Shown piece by piece: positions 55,117 through 64,000 of a stretch of DNA of 64,000 bases. The DNA lies in contig JADJES010000005.1 of the NCBI GenBank assembly GCA_016708955.1, forward strand, positions 110,357-174,356, read 5' to 3'. Within the stretch, counting starts at the first letter, position 1. Each line of letters begins with the position of its first letter. The translations under genes were made by a program, and so were the position numbers. This DNA is from Nitrosomonas sp. Its GTDB lineage: Bacteria > Pseudomonadota > Gammaproteobacteria > Burkholderiales > Nitrosomonadaceae. The notes under the pieces were generated by a model, which saw only the letters and a program-made list of their open reading frames with translations, was not told where the DNA came from and did no database searches.

Positions 55117-55881
55117 TCATGAAACCTTGTCTAAAATTGTCTCGGTATTATTGTTCTTATCGTAAATGATATGCCCATCCTTTAGGCGAATTAAGCGCTT
55201 TGCATAAGCTGCAATATCATCTTCATGCGTTACCAGTACGATGGTAATGCCCTGATCCTGATTAAGTTGCTGAAACAGTAACATAATTTCACGACTGGTT
55301 TGCGTATCAAGATTTCCTGTGGGTTCATCAGCCAGAATCAGTGGCGGTTGGTTGATCAGTGCACGACTGATTGCGACACGTTGTTGTTGTCCCCCTGAGA
55401 GCTGATTGGGTTGATGCATAGCAAAATTTTCTAAACCAGTGCGACGGAGAATCTCTGCTGCTTGCTTGCGACTTTGAGAGCGGCCGACGCCGGCGTATAG
55501 TAATGGTGTTGCCACATTATCCAGCGCTGTTACGCGTTTCAGCAGATTAAACCCCTGAAATACAAAACCAATTTTTTGGTTACGAATGCGTGCCAGTTCA
55601 TCGTTGGTGAGTGTGGCGACATTTTTCTCGGAAAGCCAATAAGATCCGCTTGTCGGAGTGTCAAGACAACCGAGTATATTCATCAGTGTCGATTTACCCG
55701 ATCCGGAATGCCCCATAATGGCAACAAACTCACCTTGATTGATGGTCAGATCGATATTAAACAAGACCTGATTCGTGATAGTTCTTCCATTGACATCTTG
55801 CAAACTGTAGCTTTTACAAAGATTCTCTATTCTAATCAGCGGATAACCTACATGATTTGTCTGCATCGGTAGTGGTAGCAT
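55117..55881 (-). CDS. MacB/LolD-type ABC transporter ATPase
   Basis: A 254-residue ATPase with Walker A GHSGSGKSTLMNILG, the Q-loop VFQGFNLLKR, the signature LSGGQQQRVAISRALI, Walker B PLILADEPTGNLD and the switch His in VLVTHEDDIA. The LLADEPTGNLD type and the partner permease place it in the MacB/LolD group that drives extrusion through an MFP-TolC channel by mechanotransmission. It starts at the last base of macA, and 62 bases separate it from the permease gene. Confidence 0.94.
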   Translation of the reverse strand: MLPLPMQTNHVGYPLIRIENLCKSYSLQDVNGRTITNQVLFNIDLTINQGEFVAIMGHSGSGKSTLMNILGCLDTPTSGSYWLSEKNVATLTNDELARIRNQKIGFVFQGFNLLKRVTALDNVATPLLYAGVGRSQSRKQAAEILRRTGLENFAMHQPNQLSGGQQQRVAISRALINQPPLILADEPTGNLDTQTSREIMLLFQQLNQDQGITIVLVTHEDDIAAYAKRLIRLKDGHIIYDKNNNTETILDKVS

Positions 55882-57023
55882 TAGAATACTCTTAATTTGA
55901 ACTTACTTTCCGCTTCCTTTTTGTCGACAACTTCGCTAATAATTACCTTAGTGCCTGCTTTTATCTCACCATCCGCGATTTCAGTGAAATTGCCATCAGT
56001 AATACCAATGGTCACATTGAAAGGGATTGGTTGATTTTCTGACAGAAGATACACTACAGATTGATTAGCTAATTTTGTGCTGTCTTCACTCGACTCAATA
56101 TCCTTAGGCTGGTAACGCAAGGCTGCATTGGGTACACGTAAAACATCTTTTTTCTGTTTGACAACAAAATTAATATTGGCAGTCATACCCGGCAATAAGG
56201 TTCCATCATCATTATCGACCATCGCAACTACGTTATAGGTGACTACATTCTCCTGAATCGTTGGATTGAGTCGCACTTGCTTCACTGTACCGGTAAATTT
56301 ACGTTGCTGAAACGCATCAACGGTAAAATTAATTACCTGGCCAATATGCAATTGACCGATATCGGCTTCAGCAACACTAATGTTGATTTGCATTTGCCGG
56401 AGATCTTTGGCGATCTGAAATAATGTCGGTGTTTGAAAATTGGCCGCAACTGTCTGGCCAATATCAACATCCCGTGCTATGACTACGCCCGATATGGGGG
56501 ATCGGATAACACTATAATTGAGGTTAGTTTGGTCACGCTCAACTTGAGCCTTACTGATTGCCAATTGCGCTCGCGCTACTTCCATTTCCTGTTCGATCAT
56601 TTGTAATGCTTCAAGTGAAATGAATTCCTTTTCTTTCAGCAATTGATGACGTTTCAATTTGCTATCAGCAATTCTCAAGGTTACTTAAACATTGAGAAGA
56701 TTTGCTTTGGATTGCTGCAATTGAGCCCGTAGTAAAGCTGGATCAAGTTCAGCCAATTTCTGGCCAATTTCAACGTGATCGTTATAATCCGCATGCAATC
56801 TAGCCACAGTTCCAGAAACCTGAGTGCCAACGTTGACAAGAACTACAGGTGTCAGCGTACCGTTAGCAGAGATGGTCTGTATGATGTCGCCCCGTTCAAT
56901 GCTCCGTGTTTTATATTGATTCTCTTTAGATTCTTTTTTTTCGCCGCTAACCCAGTAATAGACAGCTGAGACAGAAATCAGAATAAAAACAATGACAACT
57001 CGTTTAATGCTAACAGTTAACAT
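55881..57023 (-). pseudogene. MacA-like periplasmic adaptor, interrupted by a stop codon
   Basis: Together two frames make one membrane-fusion (HlyD/MacA) protein. The first part (57023-56685, 112 residues) has the membrane anchor VVIVFILISVSAVYYWV and the lipoyl half QTISANGTLTPVVLVNVGTQ. It ends at TAA 56685-56687 within the hairpin, after SKANLLNV. The same frame then continues VTLRIADSKLKRHQLLKEKE through the rest of the hairpin, the second lipoyl half (NYSVIRSPISGVVIARDV) and the beta-barrel to 55881. No shift is needed, only one changed codon (for example GAA to TAA). A TTG at 56678 could restart translation, but the product would lack the membrane anchor. Confidence 0.87.
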
Positions 57024-57135
57024 TTAGAGAAACTTGATGGAATGCAATTCGGGGATAAATAGTAATCAAAAGATTCTCTGAGAAAAATTTGGGTGAATCT
57101 ATTGGTAAGGTTCGTCAAAAATTATTTGAGGGCTT

Positions 57136-58647
57136 TTATTTTTCTTTATCTTCCTCTGCTTTCAGTGCTTGTATTTGTTTAAGGCGTGCTTCAACACTAG
57201 ATAGCTGGTAAAAATTTCCGTTGCTATTCTGCAGTGCAGTTTGCAATTGATCAATAGCCGCTGCGTAGTGTCCCTTTAACATATAAGATTCTGCTAGAGC
57301 ACGGTGCTTAAGCATTCTATCATCTAATAAGGCGTAGCATTGGGCCTGTAAGCTAAACAGTTGTGGATCATTAGGAATACGCAGCAATTGTTTATTAATA
57401 AACTCAAGCGCTGTTTCAGTCTGTTTGTTTTGTATTAAAGCATGCGCATAACCGTGAATCAGTGCGCGATGCTGTGGATAAATTTTTAATGCAGTCTTGT
57501 AAATATCAAATGCCTCAGGAATTCTTCCATTAGCCAGTTTGACACTGGCTGAAAGTGTTTCAATCATGGCGCCAGCAATCACATTCTTATTTTCAACTCG
57601 TACTGTTTTTCCCAATGGATGATTAGTCAGAATCGATGCGGAAGAATCACTCTGCAATATTTGGTATAAATGAGCGAGTTCGTTATTTGCCTGGTTGTTC
57701 TTTTTATCTCGTAATAAAGCTTGGATATAGCCATAGCGTTCAACGGCTTCATTGGTATATCGCTTCTCATCTAAACGTGATTTAAATTGCTCGACTGCAT
57801 CATGCGGTTTGCCTTGCAAAGCACGTAACTTGGCGCGTACCAGTAAAAAGTCGATGCTATCTGAAACTTGGCGATACGGCATTTCGCGAATGCGATTCTG
57901 GATATCTGCGATACGTTCATATGTGATAGGGTGAGTACGTAAATAGGAAGGCGCACCATTTTCATGAAATCGTCCAGCTCTTTGCAGGCGTTCAAAAAAA
58001 GAGGACATTCCCTGCGGTTCAAACCCTGCATCCAGCAAGATACTTAAACCGATCCGGTCTGCTTCTTTTTCATGCTTTCGAGTGAAATCTAATTTAGACT
58101 GAATGGCACTGGCTTGGGAAGCGATCAATATGGCTTGACTCGCTTGCGGACTAGAGCGCGCTGCAATAATAGCAACAGCAAGTGCAGTCAAGGATTTTAT
58201 CATATCGAATTTTTGTCCGGCAATCATGCGTGCCAAGTGTTTTTGTGTCACATGTGCAATTTCGTGCGACATCACAGCAGCCAGTTCAGATTCACTTTGT
58301 GCAGCGATGATCAATCCGCTATTGAATCCCATGAATCCGCCTGGTAAAGCGAATGCATTGATCGATGAGTCCTGAATAGCAAAAAATTCAAAAGATTGCT
58401 CTGCTCTGGTTTCATCGGAATTGGCGATTAATTTATGCCCGAGGTTACTGAGATAGCTGGCTATTTCAGGATCATCCAAATAACTGGGATCGGCACGAAT
58501 CTGGCGCATGATTTGCAAGCCAATTTGTCGCTCCTGATGAGGCGTGATGGTCGCCTGAGATACATCCCCCAGATCAGGTAATTCATGAGCATAACTATTT
58601 GCCGGGAATAGGATCGATGATGCAATTATCAAATAGATAAATTTCAT
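57136..58647 (-). CDS. bepA: BepA-like M48 metallopeptidase with TPR domain
   Basis: A 503-residue periplasmic protease. The signal peptide covers about residues 1-20 (MKFIYLIIASSILFPANSYA). The M48 domain has the zinc motif HEIAH in AAVMSHEIAHVTQKHLA near residue 128 and the third ligand in KHEKEADRIGLSILLDAGF. Residues about 270-500 are tetratricopeptide-like repeats. This build is that of BepA/YfgC, which degrades stalled LptD and assists outer-membrane protein assembly. It precedes macA on the minus strand with a 112-base gap. Confidence 0.9.
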   Translation of the reverse strand: MKFIYLIIASSILFPANSYAHELPDLGDVSQATITPHQERQIGLQIMRQIRADPSYLDDPEIASYLSNLGHKLIANSDETRAEQSFEFFAIQDSSINAFALPGGFMGFNSGLIIAAQSESELAAVMSHEIAHVTQKHLARMIAGQKFDMIKSLTALAVAIIAARSSPQASQAILIASQASAIQSKLDFTRKHEKEADRIGLSILLDAGFEPQGMSSFFERLQRAGRFHENGAPSYLRTHPITYERIADIQNRIREMPYRQVSDSIDFLLVRAKLRALQGKPHDAVEQFKSRLDEKRYTNEAVERYGYIQALLRDKKNNQANNELAHLYQILQSDSSASILTNHPLGKTVRVENKNVIAGAMIETLSASVKLANGRIPEAFDIYKTALKIYPQHRALIHGYAHALIQNKQTETALEFINKQLLRIPNDPQLFSLQAQCYALLDDRMLKHRALAESYMLKGHYAAAIDQLQTALQNSNGNFYQLSSVEARLKQIQALKAEEDKEK

Positions 58648-58687
58648 GATAATAGGATATCTATTTAATATTCAAGTTCCATTGATC

Positions 58688-60325
58688 CTATTCATCTTTG
58701 ATTGTGCAGGTAGACCATACTTTATAAGTAGAGGTGATGGGGTAATGCCATGCCGTGCCAAAATCGCTATGCGTAATACGGACGCCCGGGGGAGACTGGC
58801 GGCGTTTATATTCATTCATATGAATTAAGTGTATGACTTTCTTGACGTCTGTTTCGTTATAATTCAGCGCAATAATTTCCGCTGGAGAATAATTTTTTTC
58901 AACATAAGCTTCTATAATTGCATCTAAAATTTCGTATGGAGGCAATGTATCCTGATCCGTTTGATTAGGCCGTAATTCTGCAGACGGCGCGCGTTGAATG
59001 ATGCGCTCAGGAATGACTCGGTTAATTTGATTGCGATATTCACAGAGCTGATAAACCAGGGTCTTACTGACATCTTTTAATACTGCAAAGCCACCTGCCA
59101 TATCGCCGTACAACGTGCAATAGCCGACCGCTATCTCAGATTTGTTGCCCGTTGTCAGCACGATCAAACCCGAATGGTTTGACAGCGCCATCAATAAAGT
59201 GGCGCGTATACGCGCCTGTAAATTCTCCGGCGTGGTATTTGTTGCGGTGAAATCAGAAGGAATCTGGAAATCATTTTCGATTTTTGACAAATACTGCTCA
59301 AATAATGGTTGGATACTGGATTCGAAGAGGGTAACACCCAATAATTCAGCCATTTCATTGGCATCTTTCAAGCTGATGCTGGCTGTGTACTGCGAAGGCA
59401 TTATGACAGCTTTAACCTTGTCTGCACCCAGTGCATCGACCGCAATCGCCAATGTCAGCGCTGAATCAACTCCGCCGGAAAGACCTAACAGGGCGCCAGG
59501 GAAACCATTCTTCAGGATATAGTCTTTAACTCCCAGGCATAGTGCCCGGTAGATGCTGGCTATGGGAAGTTGTGGGGTTGCCAGTTTAGTTTTTAAGGGT
59601 TGATTGTTCTGAATATCGACACATTCAATACTTTCAACAAATTCGCCGAGTTGATGAGTTAATTCTCCGTGCCGGTTCATTGCAAAAGAAGCGCCATCAA
59701 AAACTAGCTCATCCTGTCCGCCAACCAGATTAGTGTGGATAATAGAGATGCCAGTCTGTTCAATAAATTGACGGGTGGTCTGATAACGAGAAACCTGCTT
59801 GTTGACGCGGTAAGCCGAGGCGCTGAGTACTAATAAAATATCAAGATCGGAGCAATCTGCTGCGAGGGGTGAATTGTCAAGCCAGAAGTCAGCACAGATA
59901 GCAATGCCAAATTTAATCCCATTCAGTTCAAATACACACGATTCAGTGCCAGCATTAAAATAATAGGATTCGTTAAAGACGGGAGATTTATTAAGAATTC
60001 TTTTGTAATAGGTGTGAATAATTTTGCCGCATTGAATCACGGAAGCGGCATTATAAAGCTTGCCTTCCTGGAAACTGGGATAGCCCACAACTAATGTTAT
60101 GTCATCAATCGCTTTTACCAATTCATTCAGTGCATTGTTACAAGATTGGCAGAAAGTTTCGCGTAATAATAAATCGGCGGGGGGGTACCCAGATAGTGCT
60201 AACTCGGGGGTTATTACCAACTGGGCTCCGGCCTGCTTTGCCTGCTTTACCGCATCCAGTATCTTTGCAGCATTTCCTGTGATATCGCCTACGGTGCTAT
60301 TAATCTGAGCAATGGCAATACGCAT
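58688..60325 (-). CDS. nadE: Glutamine-dependent NAD+ synthetase
   Basis: NadE converts deamido-NAD to NAD+ using glutamine as nitrogen source. The 545-residue protein has an N-terminal nitrilase-type glutaminase domain (about 1-255), with the catalytic Glu in TPELALSGYPPADLL, Lys in HTYYKRILNKSPVF and Cys in FGIAICADFWLD. The C-terminal synthetase domain (about 270-545) holds the P-loop LGLSGGVDSALTLAI. It is on the same strand as, and 25 bases after, the phosphomannomutase gene. With nadD at 43.9 kb it covers the last two steps of NAD synthesis. Confidence 0.97.
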   Translation of the reverse strand: MRIAIAQINSTVGDITGNAAKILDAVKQAKQAGAQLVITPELALSGYPPADLLLRETFCQSCNNALNELVKAIDDITLVVGYPSFQEGKLYNAASVIQCGKIIHTYYKRILNKSPVFNESYYFNAGTESCVFELNGIKFGIAICADFWLDNSPLAADCSDLDILLVLSASAYRVNKQVSRYQTTRQFIEQTGISIIHTNLVGGQDELVFDGASFAMNRHGELTHQLGEFVESIECVDIQNNQPLKTKLATPQLPIASIYRALCLGVKDYILKNGFPGALLGLSGGVDSALTLAIAVDALGADKVKAVIMPSQYTASISLKDANEMAELLGVTLFESSIQPLFEQYLSKIENDFQIPSDFTATNTTPENLQARIRATLLMALSNHSGLIVLTTGNKSEIAVGYCTLYGDMAGGFAVLKDVSKTLVYQLCEYRNQINRVIPERIIQRAPSAELRPNQTDQDTLPPYEILDAIIEAYVEKNYSPAEIIALNYNETDVKKVIHLIHMNEYKRRQSPPGVRITHSDFGTAWHYPITSTYKVWSTCTIKDE

Positions 60326-60350
60326 AAAGTACCGGAAGTATTATTACTAG

Positions 60351-61727
60351 CTAAAAAGGGAGTTGAGCATCCGGCTTGGCATGCAGAATATTGTGACGAA
60401 AATCTTCCTGGATACGTTTCAAGGCTGACTCATTATCTGCTTCAAAGCGTAATACGATAACCGGCGTGGTATTAGAGGCACGTGCCAAGCCAAATCCATC
60501 ACTATATTCAACCCGCAAACCATCAATGGTGATAATTTGTTGGGGATTATTGAAAACCGCATTTTTTTGCAGCTGTGCAATGAGTGTGTGATTTTCCCCT
60601 TCAGCAACACGAACCTGAAGTTCCGGTGTGTTAACGCTATCGGGGAGATTATTCAGGGTGACATTGATATCTGCTTCGCGACTTAGCAATTCTAATAGTC
60701 GTGCACCAGCATACAGTCCATCATCAAAACCGTACCAGCGTTCCTTAAAAAATAAATGACCACTCATTTCTCCAGCTAATAATGCCTTTGATTCAATAAG
60801 TTTTGCTTTGATGAAAGAATGGCCGGTTTTCCACATGATCGGCATGCCGCCATGCTGAATAATCCATGGAGCCAAATTACGTGTGCATTTTACATCAAAG
60901 ATGATCTTGCCACCGGGATTCCGGGATAGTACATCCGCTGAAAACAACATTAGCTGGCGATCAGGATTAATGATATTGCCCCCCTTCGTTACGATACCGA
61001 GCCGATCACCATCGCCATCAAAAGCCAATCCGATTTCTGCATCGGTAGTTTTCAGTGCTTGGATGACATCGTTCAGATTATCGGGCACCGACGGGTCGGG
61101 ATGGTGATTAGGAAAAGAGCCATCGACCTGGCAGAATAATTCAATCACCTCACAGCCCAAACCACGATAGAGTGCCGGTGCAAAGGCGCCCGCTACACCA
61201 TTGCCACAATCAACAACGATTTTGATGGGACGAGTGAGTTTGATATCACCAGTGATCCGTTCAATATAAGTATTGACGATATTATGTTCGGAATAATTGC
61301 CTGCACCTTGGGTGAGATCGTTATTCTCTATGCGTAAACGCAATGCCTGTATCGTGTCGGCCGCTAAAGTTTCGCCTCCAAGCACAATCTTAAAACCATT
61401 GTACTCAGGTGGATTATGGCTGCCGGTAACCATTACCCCAGAATATTGACACAATTCATGTGCAGCGTAATACAGCATTGGCGTCGCTACCATACCAACA
61501 TCCACCACATTAATTCCGCTTTTCTGGATGCCGTGAGCGAGTGCTTGAGATAGTGCGGTTCCTGATAACCTGCCATCCCGGCCGATGGCGACAGCTGTCA
61601 AATTTCTTGCTCGGGCTGCGGAGCCAACCGCATGGCCTATTTTTTCAACAGTATCAACAGTAATCGTTTTTCCAACAATGCCGCGAATGTCATACGCCTT
61701 AAAAATTTCATGAGGAATTGCTTGCAT
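60351..61727 (-). CDS. algC: Phosphomannomutase/phosphoglucomutase
   Basis: The 458-residue enzyme interconverts hexose 1- and 6-phosphates for polysaccharide and LPS precursors. It has the four-domain AlgC build: EIFKAYDIRGIVG at the start, the phosphoserine loop VTGSHNPPEYNGFK near residue 100, the Mg-binding LAFDGDGDRLGIV near residue 240, the sugar-binding GEMSGHLFFKERW near residue 320, and the phosphate-binding C-terminal domain. The AlgC name is by type; substrate preference cannot be told from the sequence. Confidence 0.94.
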   Translation of the reverse strand: MQAIPHEIFKAYDIRGIVGKTITVDTVEKIGHAVGSAARARNLTAVAIGRDGRLSGTALSQALAHGIQKSGINVVDVGMVATPMLYYAAHELCQYSGVMVTGSHNPPEYNGFKIVLGGETLAADTIQALRLRIENNDLTQGAGNYSEHNIVNTYIERITGDIKLTRPIKIVVDCGNGVAGAFAPALYRGLGCEVIELFCQVDGSFPNHHPDPSVPDNLNDVIQALKTTDAEIGLAFDGDGDRLGIVTKGGNIINPDRQLMLFSADVLSRNPGGKIIFDVKCTRNLAPWIIQHGGMPIMWKTGHSFIKAKLIESKALLAGEMSGHLFFKERWYGFDDGLYAGARLLELLSREADINVTLNNLPDSVNTPELQVRVAEGENHTLIAQLQKNAVFNNPQQIITIDGLRVEYSDGFGLARASNTTPVIVLRFEADNESALKRIQEDFRHNILHAKPDAQLPF

Positions 61728-61833
61728 AACTTAATCTCGATAGAGTGATTGTTGATAAGATGTGGTACTAGTTACTGATAGCCATATACAATTAATCGTC
61801 GAAATGCAAGTTCTCCTCAGAAATCAAACCATT

Positions 61834-62037
61834 TTAATGGTGTCCAGCGACAGCGCCGCCTTTAAGCGTGTAGTGTGTGCCACAATAAGGGCATAACGCC
61901 TTGCCCGTTGCTTCTATCGGAAGAAAAACCCGTGGATGTGAATTCCATAATAGCATGGATGGCGTGGGGCAATGCAGCGGTAGATCATCGGTTGTAATTT
62001 CTATTTCACGTGTTTTGTTATTGGTTTGTTGATTCAT
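61834..62037 (-). CDS. CHCC-type zinc-finger protein
   Basis: A 67-residue protein of the zf-CHCC family. The metal ligands are in LPLHCPTP, SHPRVFLPI and ALCPYCGTHYTL. The family includes a mitochondrial complex I subunit (NDUFS6-like), while small bacterial versions have no established role. It lies 23 bases after ilvE on the same strand and is commonly found beside ilvE in betaproteobacteria. Confidence 0.92.
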   Translation of the reverse strand: MNQQTNNKTREIEITTDDLPLHCPTPSMLLWNSHPRVFLPIEATGKALCPYCGTHYTLKGGAVAGHH

Positions 62038-62060
62038 AAAAGTAACTCCAATGTAGCTTC

Positions 62061-62981
62061 TTAAACGAAGGTAAGCCAGTCGGCGTGATTTTTAGCTCTG
62101 CCTTTGACGCAATCAAAAAATAGGGTTTGAATCTGCGTGGTGATCGGCCCGCGCTTGCCAAGTCCAATCATGCGATTATCCAGTTCGCGAATCGGTGTCA
62201 CTTCAGCAGCAGTGCCGGTAAAGAATGCTTCATCAGCACAATAAATTTCATCGCGCGTAATTCGTTTCTCGATCACTGGAATACCAATTTCAGCAGCCAA
62301 ATTAATCACAGACGCACGCGTGATTCCTTCCAGGCATGAAGTTAAATCAGGCGTGTAGAGCTTGCCTTGTCTGACGATGAAAATATTTTCTCCCGATCCT
62401 TCAGCCACATAACCTTCGACATCCAGTAACAAAGCTTCATCGTATCCATTCAATCCAACTTCTTGATTGGCTAAAATCGAATTAGCATAAGTCGTGACCG
62501 ATTTGGCGCGGCACATGTTGATATTGACATGATGCCGGGTAAAAGATGAGGTCTTGACACGAATACCGTTCTCTAAACTTTCAGGGCCTAAATAAGTACC
62601 CCATGGCCAAGCAGCAATGGCAACATGTGTGGAAAGTGTTCTGGCAGAAAGTCCCATGGCTTCAGCGCCATAGAAAGCGATAGGGCGGATATAACCGGCG
62701 GTTAGCTTATTTTGTTTGACCACATCACATTGCGCTTGCATCAAAGTAGCCTTGTCATACGGCATTTTCATCATAAAGATGTGTGCTGAGTTGAATAAGC
62801 GGTCAGTATGTTCTTGTAAACGGAAAATCGCCGGGCCTTGCGCAGTTTCATAAGCACGCAACCCTTCAAAAACACCTAATCCATAATGCAGCGTATGGGT
62901 TAAAACATGCGTATTGGCATCCCGCCAGGGAACCATCCTTCCGTCGTACCAGATTACACCATCACGGTCAGCCATTGACAT
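62061..62981 (-). CDS. ilvE: Branched-chain amino acid aminotransferase
   Basis: IlvE transfers amino groups between glutamate and the 2-oxo acids of leucine, isoleucine and valine. The 306-residue fold-type IV PLP enzyme has MADRDGVIWYDGRMVPW at the start, HYGLGVFEGLRAY, the PLP-lysine in NMCRAKSVTTYANSILA, EGSGENIFIV, and FFTGTAAEVTPIREL. It starts the minus-strand group ilvE-zinc finger-algC-nadE and lies 114 bases from the end of the dehydrogenase-like gene upstream. Confidence 0.96.
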   Translation of the reverse strand: MSMADRDGVIWYDGRMVPWRDANTHVLTHTLHYGLGVFEGLRAYETAQGPAIFRLQEHTDRLFNSAHIFMMKMPYDKATLMQAQCDVVKQNKLTAGYIRPIAFYGAEAMGLSARTLSTHVAIAAWPWGTYLGPESLENGIRVKTSSFTRHHVNINMCRAKSVTTYANSILANQEVGLNGYDEALLLDVEGYVAEGSGENIFIVRQGKLYTPDLTSCLEGITRASVINLAAEIGIPVIEKRITRDEIYCADEAFFTGTAAEVTPIRELDNRMIGLGKRGPITTQIQTLFFDCVKGRAKNHADWLTFV

Positions 62982-63095
62982 TCAGGAACTCCCGATAAGT
63001 ATTCTAAAAGATATATTCTAACTTATTTTTGGTGCAGCGTTGAAACACGGCAGCATAAATAGATTCTCTTATAAAGAGCTCGACTAATTTTTACG

Positions 63096-64000
63096 CTATT
63101 TCACATAAATCTGTTCGAGATAATCATCAAATTTCAATCGGACATTGTGTGGTTGCAGCACAATCTTGTAGATCAATTGAAAAAGTGGATAGTTTTGCGA
63201 GTTAAATAACTGATATTGATTGATCATTTTTAAGGCATGTGGGCCTTCACCCGAAATATCATGCGCTTCTTCTCTGGCTAATCTACGTCCTAATTCATGA
63301 TGGTGAGAACTTTCACTGGTGGCGGTAGTGATGAGATCCCCCAATCCCGCCAGACGATACGGACTATCGGATTGTCCACCCAGTGTATGAACAATCTGAT
63401 TCAGTTCTTGTAAAGCTGCGACTGCAAGATAGCCGCGCATATTGTCACCCAGTTTAAGTTCATCGGCCATGCCAAACGCCATGGCATAAACATTCTTTAA
63501 AATCACTGACCAACTGATACCGGTGATATCGAAAGTATGCTCAATGTGCAGTTTGGTGGGACTAAAACAGGTTTGGATTTTATGAAATGAAGCGACATCA
63601 CTACAGCCGAGTTGTCCAAAAGCGTAGTGGCCCTCTCGAATTTCCTCTGAAATCATTGGGCCATAAAGCAGGGCATAAGGCTGATGTACTGCTAAGTTTT
63701 CTGTAAAGATTTGCGCAGCGGTTTCACCGTTTATCCAAGTCCTTTTTGCGATACTGACACAAAGGCAAGTTTTTTTGAGTAAGGGTGCGATTTGCTGAAT
63801 CACTTCACGATGCGGATTAACCGGCAAACAAAACAATAAGATATCCGCATGCGGCGCGCTTTCTTTTAAAGCAGCTGAGGAGAAATCAGCATGTGGAAAC
63901 TTTTCCCAAATCTCCAATTGATGGTGATCCTTGAGCAGAAATTCCATCGCATGTCCCATTTCTCCATAACCCAGGATAAGAATTTGAAAAGATGCGGTCA
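63096..64000 (-). CDS. NAD(P)-dependent glycerol-3-phosphate dehydrogenase-like protein (partial)
   Basis: The gene runs into the right edge, so its start is not visible; ATG 63959 is internal, since the frame is open to base 64000 and encodes the Rossmann start FQILILGYGEMGHAM. At least 301 codons are present. The body resembles GpsA: DILLFCLPVNPHREVIQQI, a catalytic-Lys region ISWSVILKNVYAMAFGMADELKLGDNMRGYL, and GLGDLITTATSESSHHHELGRRL. Several standard GpsA motifs are altered (YGPMISEEIREGHY in place of the usual SGPSFAxE), so it may be a paralogue rather than the main sn-glycerol-3-phosphate dehydrogenase. Confidence 0.82.
   Translation of the reverse strand, partial: TASFQILILGYGEMGHAMEFLLKDHHQLEIWEKFPHADFSSAALKESAPHADILLFCLPVNPHREVIQQIAPLLKKTCLCVSIAKRTWINGETAAQIFTENLAVHQPYALLYGPMISEEIREGHYAFGQLGCSDVASFHKIQTCFSPTKLHIEHTFDITGISWSVILKNVYAMAFGMADELKLGDNMRGYLAVAALQELNQIVHTLGGQSDSPYRLAGLGDLITTATSESSHHHELGRRLAREEAHDISGEGPHALKMINQYQLFNSQNYPLFQLIYKIVLQPHNVRLKFDDYLEQIYVK

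Noticed and set aside
1..64000. CRISPR arrays, rRNA genes, prophage or a toxin-antitoxin pair
   Set aside because: I found no regularly spaced repeats, rRNA sequence, phage structural genes or recognisable toxin-antitoxin pair in the window.

Overview
The window reads as chromosome of a betaproteobacterium, most likely a Nitrosomonas-like ammonia oxidiser (Nitrosomonadales). Sequence support: moderately AT-rich DNA with betaproteobacterial gene blocks (era/pdxJ/acpS/nagZ; hemA-prfA-prmC-grxD; aceE-aceF; nadD-rsfS-rlmH-maf-rng), an S-adenosylhomocysteine riboswitch in front of ahcY, and a CADD-type p-aminobenzoate protein of the kind studied in Nitrosomonas europaea. No ammonia-oxidation gene is present here, so the genus is an inference.

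Layout. 1-14.1 kb is mostly housekeeping: the end of era, pdxJ, acpS, nagZ, lpdA, a small His-rich exported protein, tRNA-Val(GAC), creA, hemA-prfA-prmC, a monothiol glutaredoxin, a YqaA-type membrane protein, and a divergent metR/metE pair followed by the CADD gene. 14.1-34.1 kb is an accessory block: two strong hairpins, one complete IS4-family element with a split transposase, an AT-rich spacer, and an apparent six-gene operon for an iterative type I fatty-acid/polyketide synthase. 34.1-47.8 kb returns to core metabolism: metK, riboswitch-ahcY, metF and folD (methyl cycle and one-carbon metabolism), pyruvate dehydrogenase aceE-aceF, then nadD-rsfS-rlmH-maf-rng. 47.8-64 kb is read almost entirely from the minus strand: a beta-barrel porin, a lipoprotein, a two-component system with a tandem-GAF sensor, an ExoD protein, a MacAB-type exporter whose macA is broken by a stop codon, a BepA-like protease, nadE, a phosphomannomutase/phosphoglucomutase, a CHCC zinc-finger protein, ilvE and a glycerol-3-phosphate dehydrogenase-like gene cut by the window edge.

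The most interesting system is the synthase operon (about 16.6-34.1 kb). Its first protein carries, in order, a degenerate plus a full nitronate-monooxygenase-like (PfaD-type) module, KS, AT, one ACP, KR and DH. The second has KS-AT-DH and ends in its own Sfp-like phosphopantetheinyl transferase. A free ACP, an alkaline-phosphatase-superfamily phosphodiesterase, an alpha/beta hydrolase with a DUF6316-like tail and a beta-propeller-like protein follow with very short gaps. This resembles the broad Pfa/heterocyst-glycolipid group of secondary lipid synthases. I infer a specialised long-chain lipid or lipid-headgroup product; its structure cannot be read from the sequence.

Four genes look interrupted: the CADD gene (one extra A), the transposase (-1), the N terminus of the large synthase (one missing G) and macA (in-frame TAA). 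They could be true decay or base errors in a draft assembly, and re-reading these sites would decide.
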